36,799 nt of DNA from Bacteroidales bacterium (lineage in GTDB: Bacteria > Bacteroidota > Bacteroidia > Bacteroidales > WCHB1-69): positions 1 to 36,799 of the forward strand of contig JAFZZT010000040.1 in assembly GCA_017615595.1 (NCBI GenBank). Direction: 5' to 3'. Position 1 is the stretch's first letter, and each line of letters opens with the position of its first letter. The position numbers and the translations under genes were made by a program. The notes under the pieces are model-generated. The model worked only from the letters and a program-made list of their open reading frames with translations. It ran no database searches and was not told the origin of the DNA. Shown in pieces: positions 16,466 through 25,374 of the stretch.

Positions 16466-17734
16466 ATGAACCCGGATTTTGATACGATAAAACGCCGTTT
16501 TGAGATGATCGGCTTCAATAAGGCTTTCGAGCACGCTGTGAATGTGGCGGTGCAGGCGGCCAAGACCGATTTGTCGGTTCTGGTTACCGGCGAGAGTGGG
16601 GTGGGAAAAGAGAACATCCCGAAGATCATCCATGCATATAGCGACCGCAAGAACAAGAATTATATTGCAGTGAACTGTGGTGCCATCCCCGAGGGCACGA
16701 TAGATTCTGAGCTTTTTGGTCATGAGAAGGGCGCATTTACAGGAGCTTTGGATAAGAGAAGTGGCTATTTTGAGGATGCTGACGGTGGCACCATCTTCTT
16801 GGATGAGGTGGCCGATCTGCCGTTGGCCACTCAAGTTCGGCTTCTGCGTGTCCTCGAGAGCGGAGAGTATATCAGAGTGGGCTCCTCCAAGGTCCAGAAG
16901 ACCAACGTGCGGGTGGTGGCCGCCACCAATGTCGATATCGCCGATCGCATCAACAAAGGCAAGTTCCGCCTGGATTTGTACTATCGTCTCTGCTCGGTGC
17001 CTATCCGGATGCCCGCCTTGCGCGAGCGCCAGGAGGACATCCTGCCCCTGTTCGTCAAGTTCGCCAGCGATTTCTCAGCCAAATACCATTCGCCAATCAT
17101 CTCTCTCACCGATGACGCCAAAGAGGAGCTCAAGAGATACGGATGGCCCGGCAATATCCGCCAACTCAAGAATGTGACGGAACAGATGTCGTTGATCGAG
17201 GAGGACAGGCTGGTCAACGCCGAACGGCTGAAACCCTATTTGACTTCCCCGACCTCAAACCTGCCGGTGCTGGCTCACACGGAAACGGATGCTTTCGAAC
17301 AGTTTCGCTGGGATACGATGAAGGTCATCTCCGACCTAAGCAAAGAGATCGTGGAGCTGAAGAAACAGCTCAACAAGATCCAAGCGTCCAACAACAGTCA
17401 TACCGTCCTGCCCGATGCCTTTTCAGATATGGCCATGTCCTATCCCGACAAGGGGATAAGAATGTCGCGAATCGAGGATGAGGAGGTGCGGGATCTACCC
17501 GAAGCCGTGGACTATCTCGAGGTGTCGGATGGGGGCAAGCCGAAACAACATCCCCATGAGCATCTGGCGCCGGAGGAAGATGACGAGGAGATCATCCCGC
17601 TGTCGGAGATGGAGAAGAGAGCGATCGAGAAAGCCTTGCGGCGTCATGAGGGTAGCCGGAAACTGGCTGCCAAGGACTTGGATATTTCCGAGCGGACGCT
17701 CTATCGTAAAATCGATTTATACGGATTGGAATGA
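16466..17734 (+). CDS. Sigma-54-dependent transcriptional activator without receiver domain
   Basis: 422 aa. Residues about 15-250 are the AAA+ domain of bacterial enhancer-binding proteins: Walker A GESGVGKE (42-49), sigma-54 contact loop GAFTGA (89-94), Walker B IFLDE (110-114) and the PALRERQEDILPL stretch. There is no N-terminal receiver or GAF domain, so control must come from elsewhere. A long linker (about 255-375) includes a predicted coiled coil (ISDLSKEIVELKKQLNKIQ) and an acidic patch. Residues about 380-422 are a Fis-type helix-turn-helix (RKLAAKDLDISERTLYRK). Its last bases overlap the lptE start (ATGA). The order activator, lptE, TPR gene, secG is, to my knowledge, conserved in Bacteroidetes. 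Its target promoters are not known. Confidence 0.93.
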   Translation: MNPDFDTIKRRFEMIGFNKAFEHAVNVAVQAAKTDLSVLVTGESGVGKENIPKIIHAYSDRKNKNYIAVNCGAIPEGTIDSELFGHEKGAFTGALDKRSGYFEDADGGTIFLDEVADLPLATQVRLLRVLESGEYIRVGSSKVQKTNVRVVAATNVDIADRINKGKFRLDLYYRLCSVPIRMPALRERQEDILPLFVKFASDFSAKYHSPIISLTDDAKEELKRYGWPGNIRQLKNVTEQMSLIEEDRLVNAERLKPYLTSPTSNLPVLAHTETDAFEQFRWDTMKVISDLSKEIVELKKQLNKIQASNNSHTVLPDAFSDMAMSYPDKGIRMSRIEDEEVRDLPEAVDYLEVSDGGKPKQHPHEHLAPEEDDEEIIPLSEMEKRAIEKALRRHEGSRKLAAKDLDISERTLYRKIDLYGLE

Positions 17735-18243
17735 GAAAAATTATAGTATCGGTGTGGCTTTTGCTTTCGCTGGTGGTCGTGATGACCTCCTGCAAGATGT
17801 CGATTTCGTTGACGGGCGGCACCATCGACCCTCGGGCCAAGACGGTGGCCATCACCAACTTCCCCAACAACGCCTCCCTCGTCAACCCGAACCTTAGCCA
17901 GTCGTTCACCTCTGCTCTCAAGGATAAGATACAAGGCCAGACGCCGCTGACCATCGTCAGCCGCAATGGGGATTACTCCATTGAGGGCGAGATCACGGGC
18001 TACACGGTCTCTCCAGTCGCCATCCAAGGCAACGAGACCGCCGCCATGAACCGCCTCACCATCACGGTCCGCGTGCGCTTCGTGAACAGCTTCGATGAGA
18101 CACAGAATTTCGACCAGACCTTCTCGCGCTATGCGGACTATTCCAGCACGCAAAACCTGAGTAGCGTGGAATCCGGCCTGATCTCCTCCATCAACGACGC
18201 CCTGACCGATGATATCTTTAATAAAGCCTTTGTGAATTGGTAA
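17731..18243 (+). CDS. lptE: LPS-assembly lipoprotein LptE
   Basis: 170 aa. Lipoprotein signal peptide with lipobox MTSC (lipidated C21). The mature part (KMSISLTGGTIDPRAKTVAI ... NPNLSQSFTSALKDKI ... GDYSIEGEITGY) matches the LptE family of Bacteroidetes. LptE forms the outer-membrane plug-and-barrel complex with LptD that places LPS on the cell surface. It overlaps the upstream activator gene by 4 bases (ATGA), so translation is probably coupled. lptD is not in the window. Confidence 0.9.
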   Translation: MRKIIVSVWLLLSLVVVMTSCKMSISLTGGTIDPRAKTVAITNFPNNASLVNPNLSQSFTSALKDKIQGQTPLTIVSRNGDYSIEGEITGYTVSPVAIQGNETAAMNRLTITVRVRFVNSFDETQNFDQTFSRYADYSSTQNLSSVESGLISSINDALTDDIFNKAFVNW

Positions 18244-18260
18244 CCAAACAACCTTAAAAT

Positions 18261-18872
18261 ATGGAGAAAATCTTTTTCAATGATTTTGTCACTGCGGCGC
18301 CAGACGAGACTCTGCAGTCCAAGCTGACGGGACTGTCCAAGCGCTACCCGGCATCGTCGCTGGTCAACATCTTCTTCTTGAAGCTGTGCCCTAGCCGTGT
18401 CAGCGCCCGTCAACGCGCCCGTATGCTGCTGACCCTGCCTGACAGGTTGCGCTTCGCCCAGCTGGATGTCGAGATGGAGCCCGTCTTGACGCTCCGTCCC
18501 GAGAAGCCTTCGGTAGTGGTCGCCGTACCCCATGCGAAACATAATGACGACCTCCATCCGGTGTTCGTGAAAGACCATGAGGGTCAGGACCTTCACAAAA
18601 GCGCCCTGATTGATCAGCTTATTGAAAAATTTACCGCCAGTGATGCCAAAATTCAGATTCCGCTGGACTCTCAAGAGATGCTCGCCGACTATGGAATCGC
18701 TAGCGCGGAAGAGGATCCTTCTATTGTAAGTGAAACATTAGCAGGTATTTATGCTGAACAAGGCTACTATGATAGAGCTATTCAGATGTATGAAATTTTG
18801 AGCTTGCATTTTCCAGAAAAAAGTTCTATTTTTGCCGCCCAAATAGAAAATTTGAAAAAGAATTTTTCGTAG
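18261..18872 (+). CDS. Conserved hypothetical protein with C-terminal TPR
   Basis: 203 aa, no signal peptide and no membrane segment, so probably cytoplasmic. The N-terminal two thirds are unassigned, with basic and proline-containing stretches. The C-terminus (about 155-200, TLAGIYAEQGYYDRAIQMYE) is one clear tetratricopeptide repeat. It starts 17 bases after lptE and is followed 37 bases later by secG, on the same strand. I recall a gene of this kind at this position in other Bacteroidetes, but its function is unknown. Confidence 0.82.
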   Translation: MEKIFFNDFVTAAPDETLQSKLTGLSKRYPASSLVNIFFLKLCPSRVSARQRARMLLTLPDRLRFAQLDVEMEPVLTLRPEKPSVVVAVPHAKHNDDLHPVFVKDHEGQDLHKSALIDQLIEKFTASDAKIQIPLDSQEMLADYGIASAEEDPSIVSETLAGIYAEQGYYDRAIQMYEILSLHFPEKSSIFAAQIENLKKNFS

Positions 18873-18909
18873 TCAAAAGAAAGTAATAAGAATTAAAAAA
18901 AATTAGAAG

Positions 18910-19203
18910 ATGTTTACGCTTTGTGTTGTATTGATTATCTTGGCCTGCTTTGTGCTGGCATTTGTAGTGTTGATTCAGAACTCTAAGGGTGGTGGCCTTG
19001 CCTCCAACTTCGCCTCTTCCAACCAGATTATGGGTGTCCGCAAAACCACGGACGTGCTGGAAAAGACCACCTGGAGCGTCGCCGCTTTCATCATGGTGCT
19101 CTGCTTCGTGTGCGCTTTTCTGTCCAAAAACGAAGTTAACTCACAGCGTCCTCAGCAGAATCAAGTTGAGCAAACCCAACAGACTGACGGCGGTGAGGAA
19201 TAA
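18910..19203 (+). CDS. secG: Preprotein translocase subunit SecG
   Basis: 97 aa. Two membrane spans (about 2-22 and 54-76) enclose the family loop LIQNSKGGGLASNF (21-34) and a short cytoplasmic segment. SecG is the small accessory subunit of the SecYEG channel in the inner membrane. The Gln/Glu-rich tail after residue 78 is a common feature of Bacteroidetes SecG. It is last in the lptE operon and directly upstream of the trigger factor gene, although 103 bases separate them. Confidence 0.93.
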   Translation: MFTLCVVLIILACFVLAFVVLIQNSKGGGLASNFASSNQIMGVRKTTDVLEKTTWSVAAFIMVLCFVCAFLSKNEVNSQRPQQNQVEQTQQTDGGEE

Positions 19204-19306
19204 TCAACGGCCGCATAATTAATAAATGAATTAATCATAGACATGCAACCCTTCCAAAAGCGTTGTGTGTCTTTTGTGTTTTAAGTATAACTAAATTACT
19301 GAATAG

Positions 19307-20788
19307 ATGAATATCAAACACGAGAATGTTCCTGGCTTGTTGCAGGAAGTGGTTTTTGAAATTTCCAAGGAAGATTACGCAGCCAATCTGGAGGCTGCAT
19401 TGAAGAAACAAAGACGTGCAGTCGCAGTGCCGGGTTTCAGAGTCGGCAACGCGCCCATGGGCATGATCAAGAAGATGTATGAGCCTACGCTGCTCGTCCA
19501 GGAAGTCGATAAGCTGGTCAATGAAGCGATGGCCAACTTCATCAAGGACAACAACATCCAGTATATCCTGGAACCCCTGCCCGTAGAGGAGAAGTCTAAG
19601 GTGGATTTTCAGAACCCCGACACTTTCGTTTTTGCTTACGAGTACTCGCTCAGACCCGCAGTGGAGGTGGATTACTCCAAGCTCCCGGTGGTGAAGGATT
19701 TCCGCTATGTGGCTTCCGAAGAGGAGATCGACCGTCAGGTGGACCAGCTCCGCGAACGCTACGGCAACTATACCACCCCGGAGTCTGTCCTTACCGACAA
19801 GGACAACGTCTCTGTCAAATTCGGCGAGGACAAGACCGGCTACATCTTCCTGAAAGACCTTACCGAGAAGGCTGCGAAGAAATTCGTAGGCAAGAAGGTG
19901 AAAGAGACCGTCAAACTCAAACTGAGAGAAGCTTTCACGTCTGAGTCCACCCTCGCCAGATTCTACAGAGTGGATGTTAAGGAGCTGGAAGAAGGCAATG
20001 CTTACGAAGAGGAATTGACCATCGACTATATCGGTCATCTGGACTTGGCAGAAATCAATGAGGAGTTCTTCAAGAAAGCTTTCCCCGATGGCAATGTGAA
20101 AGATGAGAAGTCCATGCGCGAGGGCGTCGCCAAGATGATGGCCCAGCAGTATGAGACCCCCATCAACCAACGTTTCATGAACGATGCGATTGAAATGCTC
20201 ATCGACAATGTGCCCGTGGAGATGCCGGACGATTTCGTCAAACGCTATATCATGGTTGCTCAGAAAGATATGACGCAAGAGAAGCTGGAGACTGAATATC
20301 CGCAATACAAGCGTGCTTTCCAATGGCAGCTTATCGAAAGCAAGCTCTTGGAAGAGAATGATGTGCAAGTCACTGGAGACGATGTGCGCGGCTACTTCAG
20401 ACAGTATTTCATCGACAACTACTTCGGTGCCATCTACTCCAAAGAGATGGAACCCCGTATCGACGAGATGGTGAAAGAGGCCATGAAGAACCAGGATACT
20501 GTAAAGCAGGTCTATGACATGCTCTTCGACATGAAACTTGCCAATAAGCTCCGCGACAAGCTCAACATCGAGATCGTGGAGGGCGATGGCCAAGCCTTCA
20601 TGACGTACGTCACCAAGAGTGAGGAGGGTGCCGAGGCCGCTGCCAAGAAGCCGAAAGCCAAGAAGGCTCCTGCCAAGAAGGCCGTCAAGGAAGAGGCTGC
20701 CGAGGCTCCCAAGGAGGAGAAAGCCCCCAAAGCCAAGACTCCTGCCAAGCCGAAGGCCACCAAGAAAACCACCAAGAAAGAAGAATAA
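19307..20788 (+). CDS. tig: Trigger factor with Lys/Ala/Pro-rich C-terminal tail
   Basis: 493 aa, some 40-50 residues longer than I expect for Bacteroidetes. Trigger factor binds the ribosome exit tunnel and shields nascent proteins. The N-terminal ribosome-binding signature is VPGFRVGNAP (41-50, with G43-F44-R45). Residues about 150-240 fit a reduced PPIase-like insert, and 250-440 the helical chaperone arms. Residues 442-493 are a low-complexity tail of AKK, PAKK and APKEEK type, with 18 Lys in 52 residues, like histone H1 C-terminal tails. The tail is not part of the normal fold. It is followed by clpP 18 bases later, so tig-clpP are probably co-transcribed, as in many bacteria. Confidence 0.93.
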   Translation: MNIKHENVPGLLQEVVFEISKEDYAANLEAALKKQRRAVAVPGFRVGNAPMGMIKKMYEPTLLVQEVDKLVNEAMANFIKDNNIQYILEPLPVEEKSKVDFQNPDTFVFAYEYSLRPAVEVDYSKLPVVKDFRYVASEEEIDRQVDQLRERYGNYTTPESVLTDKDNVSVKFGEDKTGYIFLKDLTEKAAKKFVGKKVKETVKLKLREAFTSESTLARFYRVDVKELEEGNAYEEELTIDYIGHLDLAEINEEFFKKAFPDGNVKDEKSMREGVAKMMAQQYETPINQRFMNDAIEMLIDNVPVEMPDDFVKRYIMVAQKDMTQEKLETEYPQYKRAFQWQLIESKLLEENDVQVTGDDVRGYFRQYFIDNYFGAIYSKEMEPRIDEMVKEAMKNQDTVKQVYDMLFDMKLANKLRDKLNIEIVEGDGQAFMTYVTKSEEGAEAAAKKPKAKKAPAKKAVKEEAAEAPKEEKAPKAKTPAKPKATKKTTKKEE

Positions 20789-20806
20789 TTCCTAAAGATC
20801 ACAATT

Positions 20807-21484
20807 ATGAGATTGCAAGACGAATTCAGAAACTATGCGCTGAAGCAGCATGGCATCAGCAGCATGAAGATGGACCGCTTTATGTCCATGACTCGTAACT
20901 ATATCACTCCGTACATCATCGAGGAGCGCCCTATGAACATCACCCAACTGGATGTGTTCTCCCGCTTGATGAAGGATCGCATCATCTTCTTGGGCGTGCC
21001 CATTGACGATGATGTGGCCAACATCATCCAAGCCCAGTTGCTCTTCCTGGAGTCCCAAGATCCAGAGCGCGACATTCAGATCTACTTGAACAGTCCTGGC
21101 GGTGTGGTCTATGCCGGTCTTGGCATCTACGATACCATGCAGTATCTGAAGCCGGACGTATCTACTATCTGTACGGGCATGGCAGCCTCCATGGCCGCTG
21201 TGTTGCTCTGCGCCGGCGCCAAGGGCAAACGTTTCGCACTCCCGCACTCCCGCGTCATGATCCATCAGCCGATGGGCGGCGCACAGGGCCAAGCCTCCGA
21301 CATCGAGATCGAAGCCCAGGAGATTCAGAAAATCAAGAAGGAACTCTACGAAATCATCGCCTATCATACCGGCAAGGACTATGACCAGGTGTGGAAAGAT
21401 TGCGACAGAGACCACTGGATGATCGCCTCCGAACCGCAAGAGTACGGACTGATAGACAAGGTGCTGACCCATGAGCGCAAATAG
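20807..21484 (+). CDS. clpP: ATP-dependent Clp protease proteolytic subunit
   Basis: 225 aa. The serine protease triad is visible by alignment to E. coli ClpP: Ser128 in GMAASMAA, His153 in MIHQPMGG and Asp202 in CDRDHW. The tetradecamer degrades proteins unfolded by ClpX or ClpA/C. The N-terminal extension of about 30 residues relative to E. coli probably includes a propeptide. It lies between tig and clpX in the usual order. A terminator-like hairpin separates it from clpX. Confidence 0.97.
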   Translation: MRLQDEFRNYALKQHGISSMKMDRFMSMTRNYITPYIIEERPMNITQLDVFSRLMKDRIIFLGVPIDDDVANIIQAQLLFLESQDPERDIQIYLNSPGGVVYAGLGIYDTMQYLKPDVSTICTGMAASMAAVLLCAGAKGKRFALPHSRVMIHQPMGGAQGQASDIEIEAQEIQKIKKELYEIIAYHTGKDYDQVWKDCDRDHWMIASEPQEYGLIDKVLTHERK

Positions 21485-21518
21485 TGCGGATCAGCGCATG
21501 TAAGGAATATTTTCGAGA

Positions 21519-21554
21519 CAGTGTCCTGCATCAGGATACTGCCTCCTTTTTTTT
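21519..21554 (+). terminator. Terminator-like hairpin between clpP and clpX
   Basis: Ten-base-pair stem CAGTGTCCTG (21519-21528) with CAGGATACTG (21532-21541), one G-T wobble, loop CAT, then CCTCC and a run of eight T (21547-21554). It is imperfect as a terminator because the T run is five bases from the stem. It may let ClpP be made in excess over ClpX, which is inference. Confidence 0.55.
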
Positions 21555-21569
21555 GAAAAGGATATTTTG

Positions 21570-22793
21570 ATGGCAAAAAAACACAACTTAGATAGAATAT
21601 GCAGTTTCTGTGGCAGGGAAGTGCCTCGCGATGAGTTTATTATTTCTGGTTTGGATGCTACCATCTGCGACGACTGTCTGCACATGGCGATGGAAATTCG
21701 CCAAGAGCGGGTGTCCCGTCTCAAAAGCTATGATCTTGACAGGATAAAGAAGACCATGCTGAAGCCCCAGGAGATCAAGGCCCGCCTGGATGAGTATGTC
21801 ATAGGCCAGGAAGAGGCCAAGAAGACCATCGCCGTGGCCGTATATAATCACTACAAACGTCTTTTCTCCACTGTTGAGGTGAAAGAGGACGGGGTGGAGA
21901 TTGAGAAGTCCAACGTGTTGATGGTGGGCGAGACTGGCACGGGTAAGACCTTGATGGCCAGAACCATTGCCAAGATGCTGGACGTGCCCTTCTGCATTGC
22001 GGACGCGACTGTCTTCACGCAGGCCGGCTATGTGGGCGAGGATGTGGAGAGTATCCTGACGCGCCTCTTGCAGGCGGCTGACTATGACGTGGCCCGTGCC
22101 GAACGCGGCATCGTCTTCATCGACGAGATCGACAAGCTGGCGCGCAAGGGCGGCGAGAACCCCAGCATCACCCGCGACGTGTCCGGCGAAGGCGTGCAAC
22201 AGGCTATGCTCAAGCTGCTGGAAGGCTCCATAGTCAACGTGCCGCCCCAAGGCGGTCGCAAACACCCCGAGCAGGAGTTTATCCAGGTCAACACCCAGCA
22301 TATCCTCTTCATCGGCAGCGGCGCTTTCAACAACATCGACCAGATAATCGCGGAGCGCGTCAACACACACACCATCGGCTACAATCAGGAAGGCAGGAAC
22401 ATCCAAAGAGACGACATGCTGAAGCATATCACCATGCAGGATGTCAAGTCGTTCGGCTTGATTCCCGAACTATGCGGCCGTTTCCCGGTTATCACCGCGC
22501 TGGCCCCACTGGACAAAGTCGCCTTGAAAAACATCCTCACACAACCCAAAAACGCCATCGTGAAGCAGTACATCAAGCTCTTCAAAATGGACGGTATCGA
22601 TGTCTCCTTTGACGAAGAGACCCTGGACTACATCGTGGAGAAAGCGGAGGTGCTGAAGCTGGGCGCCCGCGGACTGCGCTCTATCGTGGAGAAAATCATG
22701 ACGGATGCCATGTTCGAGTTCCCCAGCTCCTGCAAGAAAAAGATCGCGATCACCAAGGCTTACGCCATGGAACATTTCGAGCGGGTGGAGTAA
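21570..22793 (+). CDS. clpX: ATP-dependent Clp protease ATP-binding subunit ClpX
   Basis: 407 aa from ATG at 21570; a TTG directly before it is in frame but less likely. The N-terminal zinc-binding domain has C11, C14, C33 and C36. The AAA+ module has Walker A GETGTGKT (120-127), pore loop GYVG (153-156) and Walker B IVFIDE (181-186). The ClpP-docking loop reads IGY where E. coli has IGF, a conservative change. ClpX unfolds tagged substrates and feeds ClpP, encoded just upstream. An 85-base gap with a hairpin lies between them. Confidence 0.96.
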   Translation: MAKKHNLDRICSFCGREVPRDEFIISGLDATICDDCLHMAMEIRQERVSRLKSYDLDRIKKTMLKPQEIKARLDEYVIGQEEAKKTIAVAVYNHYKRLFSTVEVKEDGVEIEKSNVLMVGETGTGKTLMARTIAKMLDVPFCIADATVFTQAGYVGEDVESILTRLLQAADYDVARAERGIVFIDEIDKLARKGGENPSITRDVSGEGVQQAMLKLLEGSIVNVPPQGGRKHPEQEFIQVNTQHILFIGSGAFNNIDQIIAERVNTHTIGYNQEGRNIQRDDMLKHITMQDVKSFGLIPELCGRFPVITALAPLDKVALKNILTQPKNAIVKQYIKLFKMDGIDVSFDEETLDYIVEKAEVLKLGARGLRSIVEKIMTDAMFEFPSSCKKKIAITKAYAMEHFERVE

Positions 22794-22806
22794 GGATGAT
22801 GGGAGT

Positions 22807-22838
22807 GTCAAAAAAATATTTTTTTTTTATTTTTTGAC
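22807..22838 (+). terminator. Weak A/T-rich stem-loop after clpX
   Basis: GTCAAAAAA (22807-22815) can pair with TTTTTTGAC (22830-22838) around a T-rich loop. The stem is almost all A-T and no T run follows the second arm, so its role as a terminator is uncertain. Confidence 0.3.
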
Positions 22839-22875
22839 TGCAACAATAGAAGGGCTCATTCGTTATATAAAATGT

Positions 22876-22883
22876 TATCTTTG
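22876..22883 (+). promoter_or_regulatory. -7 promoter box for the T9SS type B gene
   Basis: TATCTTTG, an exact TAnnTTTG, 21 bases before the ATG at 22905. No TTTG at -33. Confidence 0.55.
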
Positions 22884-22904
22884 CACTTTAAAATCTAACC
22901 GAAT

Positions 22905-25205
22905 ATGAAACGACTTATATCATTGCTCTGTGTCATGCTTTTCGTGGGTGTGGATTGCTTGTTCGCCCAAAACCCGACCCCCTATAATGGCACACCTCCC
23001 ACATTCAACACCTTTACGGCTAATTATGTGAAATGTAAATACGGCTCATCCTCTTCCAGCTGGTCGCATTGCAACACTTCCAATGAAATTTGGAAGTACA
23101 ATCAATCAGGCTCTTCTTATACTTGGTATCAAACTACCGCAGGTAGTCCTAATCAAGCTGCTACGGGAGTCTTGAGCAATGGTACCAACTTCAGCCATCG
23201 TCTGATCATAGGCCAAAATGCAAACCCTGGCGGGGGCGTGGTGAATGGCCGTGATATGTGTATGTGCTATCAGATGGGTACCCAGTACATTCAGGAGTAT
23301 GCCATTCCTTATGGCGGATGGGATGGTAATCCCAACACCACCAACGATGCTATAGACACGGTTGTTCAAATCGGTGGCCCGAATGACCAAGGAACGCATA
23401 GCCAGTCTATTGAGTACTGGTTTAAACCAGACACCAATAACAGTGTGTTGATGGTGATGTTTTCATTTGCCCAGGAGAAGGCTTGCCATCAAGTCTGGTA
23501 TAACCCATTCTTCACCATTGAAGTGCTGGACCAGAACAACAACCTGCTGAATCTGGGTTATTATTCCAATCTGAATGGACAGCCTATGAACAATCCCAGC
23601 AATGCCAACTACTGGCCTTATTCACAGTTCATGATCGTCCCAATCCCTAACTGCTCCAGCTATCCGCCGCTCCCTTATTGCCGAGCCACTCCATCCACCT
23701 ACGATTATTATGGCACCAATGCCCAGGACCTTGCCTTCCAGATCCACTCTTGTCCCTATAGCCAATACCATAGTTATATTTCGGAATCCCATAGTAACGT
23801 AGAGTGCGAATGGTTCCAATATACGCCTATTGCTTTTAACTTGATTGATCAGGCGCGCAACAACCAGACGGTGATTCTCCGCATTAAGGCGACTGCTTGT
23901 CAGGCCTCGTACCACTGGGCATACGGTTTCTTCGCTGCCAAAATGGTGCCCGGCTATATCCAGGTCGATGCCTGTACACATGAACTCTCTCTCTCCGTGC
24001 CTTACGGATTCCGTCCGACATCCTATCAGTGGTATGCTGGCGTGGATTCGGCCAGTGCTTCCTATAAGGGAGAGTATGAGGGTATGCGAGACCTTGTGCT
24101 GAATAGCGACAATGGAACCCGTATTTATCCCTACTATCGGTGTGAGATGCTTTCCATGACGGGTGTACCATTCGTCTATGAGGCATACACCAAGTTCTAT
24201 GATCTGACTCCTAGGTTTACTTACAACCAGATAAAAGAGAACTGTGCATATCAGGTGAATTTCATGGATAGCAGTACGATCATGTTGCGAGCCCCTGCCG
24301 CTACGGTAGGTGGCAATGAAGACACCACCTATCAGAACACGCAGCTCATCCAATGGTTCAACCTTGTCCCGAATGCGTCAGGAGGCTATGATACCGTGAT
24401 GTTTGCGGAAAACACCAATACACCTCAGCATGTATATTCTGGTCCGGGCGATTACAGAGTCATGATCACTATCTGGGATCAAGACCATATCTGCTCTTCC
24501 GACACTACCATTATGATCCATCTGGACTCGCTTTCGACCAGCCATGGCGTGGATACCATTTTCACCTGCGAGGAGAATTTGCCGATTATCTATGATCAGG
24601 CTACTTTCGGTGATCTCTACACATGGCACGAGTCGGGGACGCGGACCGTCATCTACCCCGGCGGTACTTGGAATGGCTGCGACAGCCTGGTGGAAGTCAA
24701 CCTGACGGTGCAAAAGCCCAAGGTCGATATTGCGGTGGGCGCCGATTATTGCGACAACTTCTCCACAACGTTGACGGCAGTTTCCAATGTGGATGTGGAA
24801 GAATACGAGTGGAACACGGATGCCAACACCCCGACTATCGAGGTGGTGGAACCGGGTGAGTATGCGGTGACGATCACGGATGCCGGCGGCTGCGTGGCCG
24901 GCGCTACGGTGACTATCCCCGCCTGCACGCCGTTCGTGAACCTGCCCAGCGCCATCACACCGTCCGACTACAACGGATTGAACGATGTGCTGACACTGCC
25001 GCAGAAGAACTTGATCCAATCCATTGAACTCCAGATATTCAACCGTAATGGTGAGCTGGTCTATTCTACTACGAACAAGGATTTCGAGTGGGACGGCCGC
25101 GTGAACGGAAAACTCTATGTCAATACCGTTTACAACTATATCCTGAAGGTGGTGGATTATAATGACTACGCCACGATGTTCAGGGGCTCAATTACAGTCC
25201 TGTAG
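22905..25205 (+). CDS. T9SS type B sorting-domain protein, 766 aa
   Basis: Signal peptide (MKRLISLLCVMLF, cut LFA|Q at 21/22). The mature part is rich in Asn, Tyr, Ser and Thr, with many Cys in the first 350 residues and no recognisable enzyme motif. A segment at about 545-600 (FTCEENLPIIY ... TWNGCDSLVEVNLTV) is one of the 'CDS' repeats common in Bacteroidetes surface proteins. Residues about 675-766 (LPSAITPSDYNGLNDVL, LQIFNRNGELVY, FEWDGRVNGK) form the gliding-motility-type (type B) sorting domain, which targets cargo to the T9SS and often to surface retention. Single gene with its own promoter and terminator. Function unknown. Confidence 0.87.
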   Translation: MKRLISLLCVMLFVGVDCLFAQNPTPYNGTPPTFNTFTANYVKCKYGSSSSSWSHCNTSNEIWKYNQSGSSYTWYQTTAGSPNQAATGVLSNGTNFSHRLIIGQNANPGGGVVNGRDMCMCYQMGTQYIQEYAIPYGGWDGNPNTTNDAIDTVVQIGGPNDQGTHSQSIEYWFKPDTNNSVLMVMFSFAQEKACHQVWYNPFFTIEVLDQNNNLLNLGYYSNLNGQPMNNPSNANYWPYSQFMIVPIPNCSSYPPLPYCRATPSTYDYYGTNAQDLAFQIHSCPYSQYHSYISESHSNVECEWFQYTPIAFNLIDQARNNQTVILRIKATACQASYHWAYGFFAAKMVPGYIQVDACTHELSLSVPYGFRPTSYQWYAGVDSASASYKGEYEGMRDLVLNSDNGTRIYPYYRCEMLSMTGVPFVYEAYTKFYDLTPRFTYNQIKENCAYQVNFMDSSTIMLRAPAATVGGNEDTTYQNTQLIQWFNLVPNASGGYDTVMFAENTNTPQHVYSGPGDYRVMITIWDQDHICSSDTTIMIHLDSLSTSHGVDTIFTCEENLPIIYDQATFGDLYTWHESGTRTVIYPGGTWNGCDSLVEVNLTVQKPKVDIAVGADYCDNFSTTLTAVSNVDVEEYEWNTDANTPTIEVVEPGEYAVTITDAGGCVAGATVTIPACTPFVNLPSAITPSDYNGLNDVLTLPQKNLIQSIELQIFNRNGELVYSTTNKDFEWDGRVNGKLYVNTVYNYILKVVDYNDYATMFRGSITVL

Positions 25206-25235
25206 TCATTAGTTAGTAAGTAATTGATTGTTTTA

Positions 25236-25265
25236 AAAAGAGGCACGTTTCGACGTGCCTCTTTT
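25236..25265 (+). terminator. Rho-independent terminator after the T9SS type B gene
   Basis: Perfect 9-bp stem GAGGCACGT (25240-25248) with ACGTGCCTC (25253-25261) closing a TTCG tetraloop, flanked by AAAA and TTTT. Confidence 0.9.
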
Positions 25266-25338
25266 GTTGATGGCAGGGCCATCGTGTTTTTTCTCTCCTA
25301 ATACAACAAACCAACGTTTTATCCGTTATAAAAATTGT

Positions 25339-25346
25339 TATTTTTG
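25339..25346 (+). promoter_or_regulatory. -7 promoter box for the M28/aspartokinase pair
   Basis: TATTTTTG, 28 bases before the ATG at 25375. The -33 position reads TTTT, so the upstream box is weak. Confidence 0.5.
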
Positions 25347-25374
25347 CATCCTATATTTATAAAGTCCTCATGCG

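Noticed and set aside
19235-20593. 452-codon minus-strand open frame opposite trigger factor
   Set aside because: Trigger factor is well supported; the opposite product is Leu/His/Val-rich without a domain.
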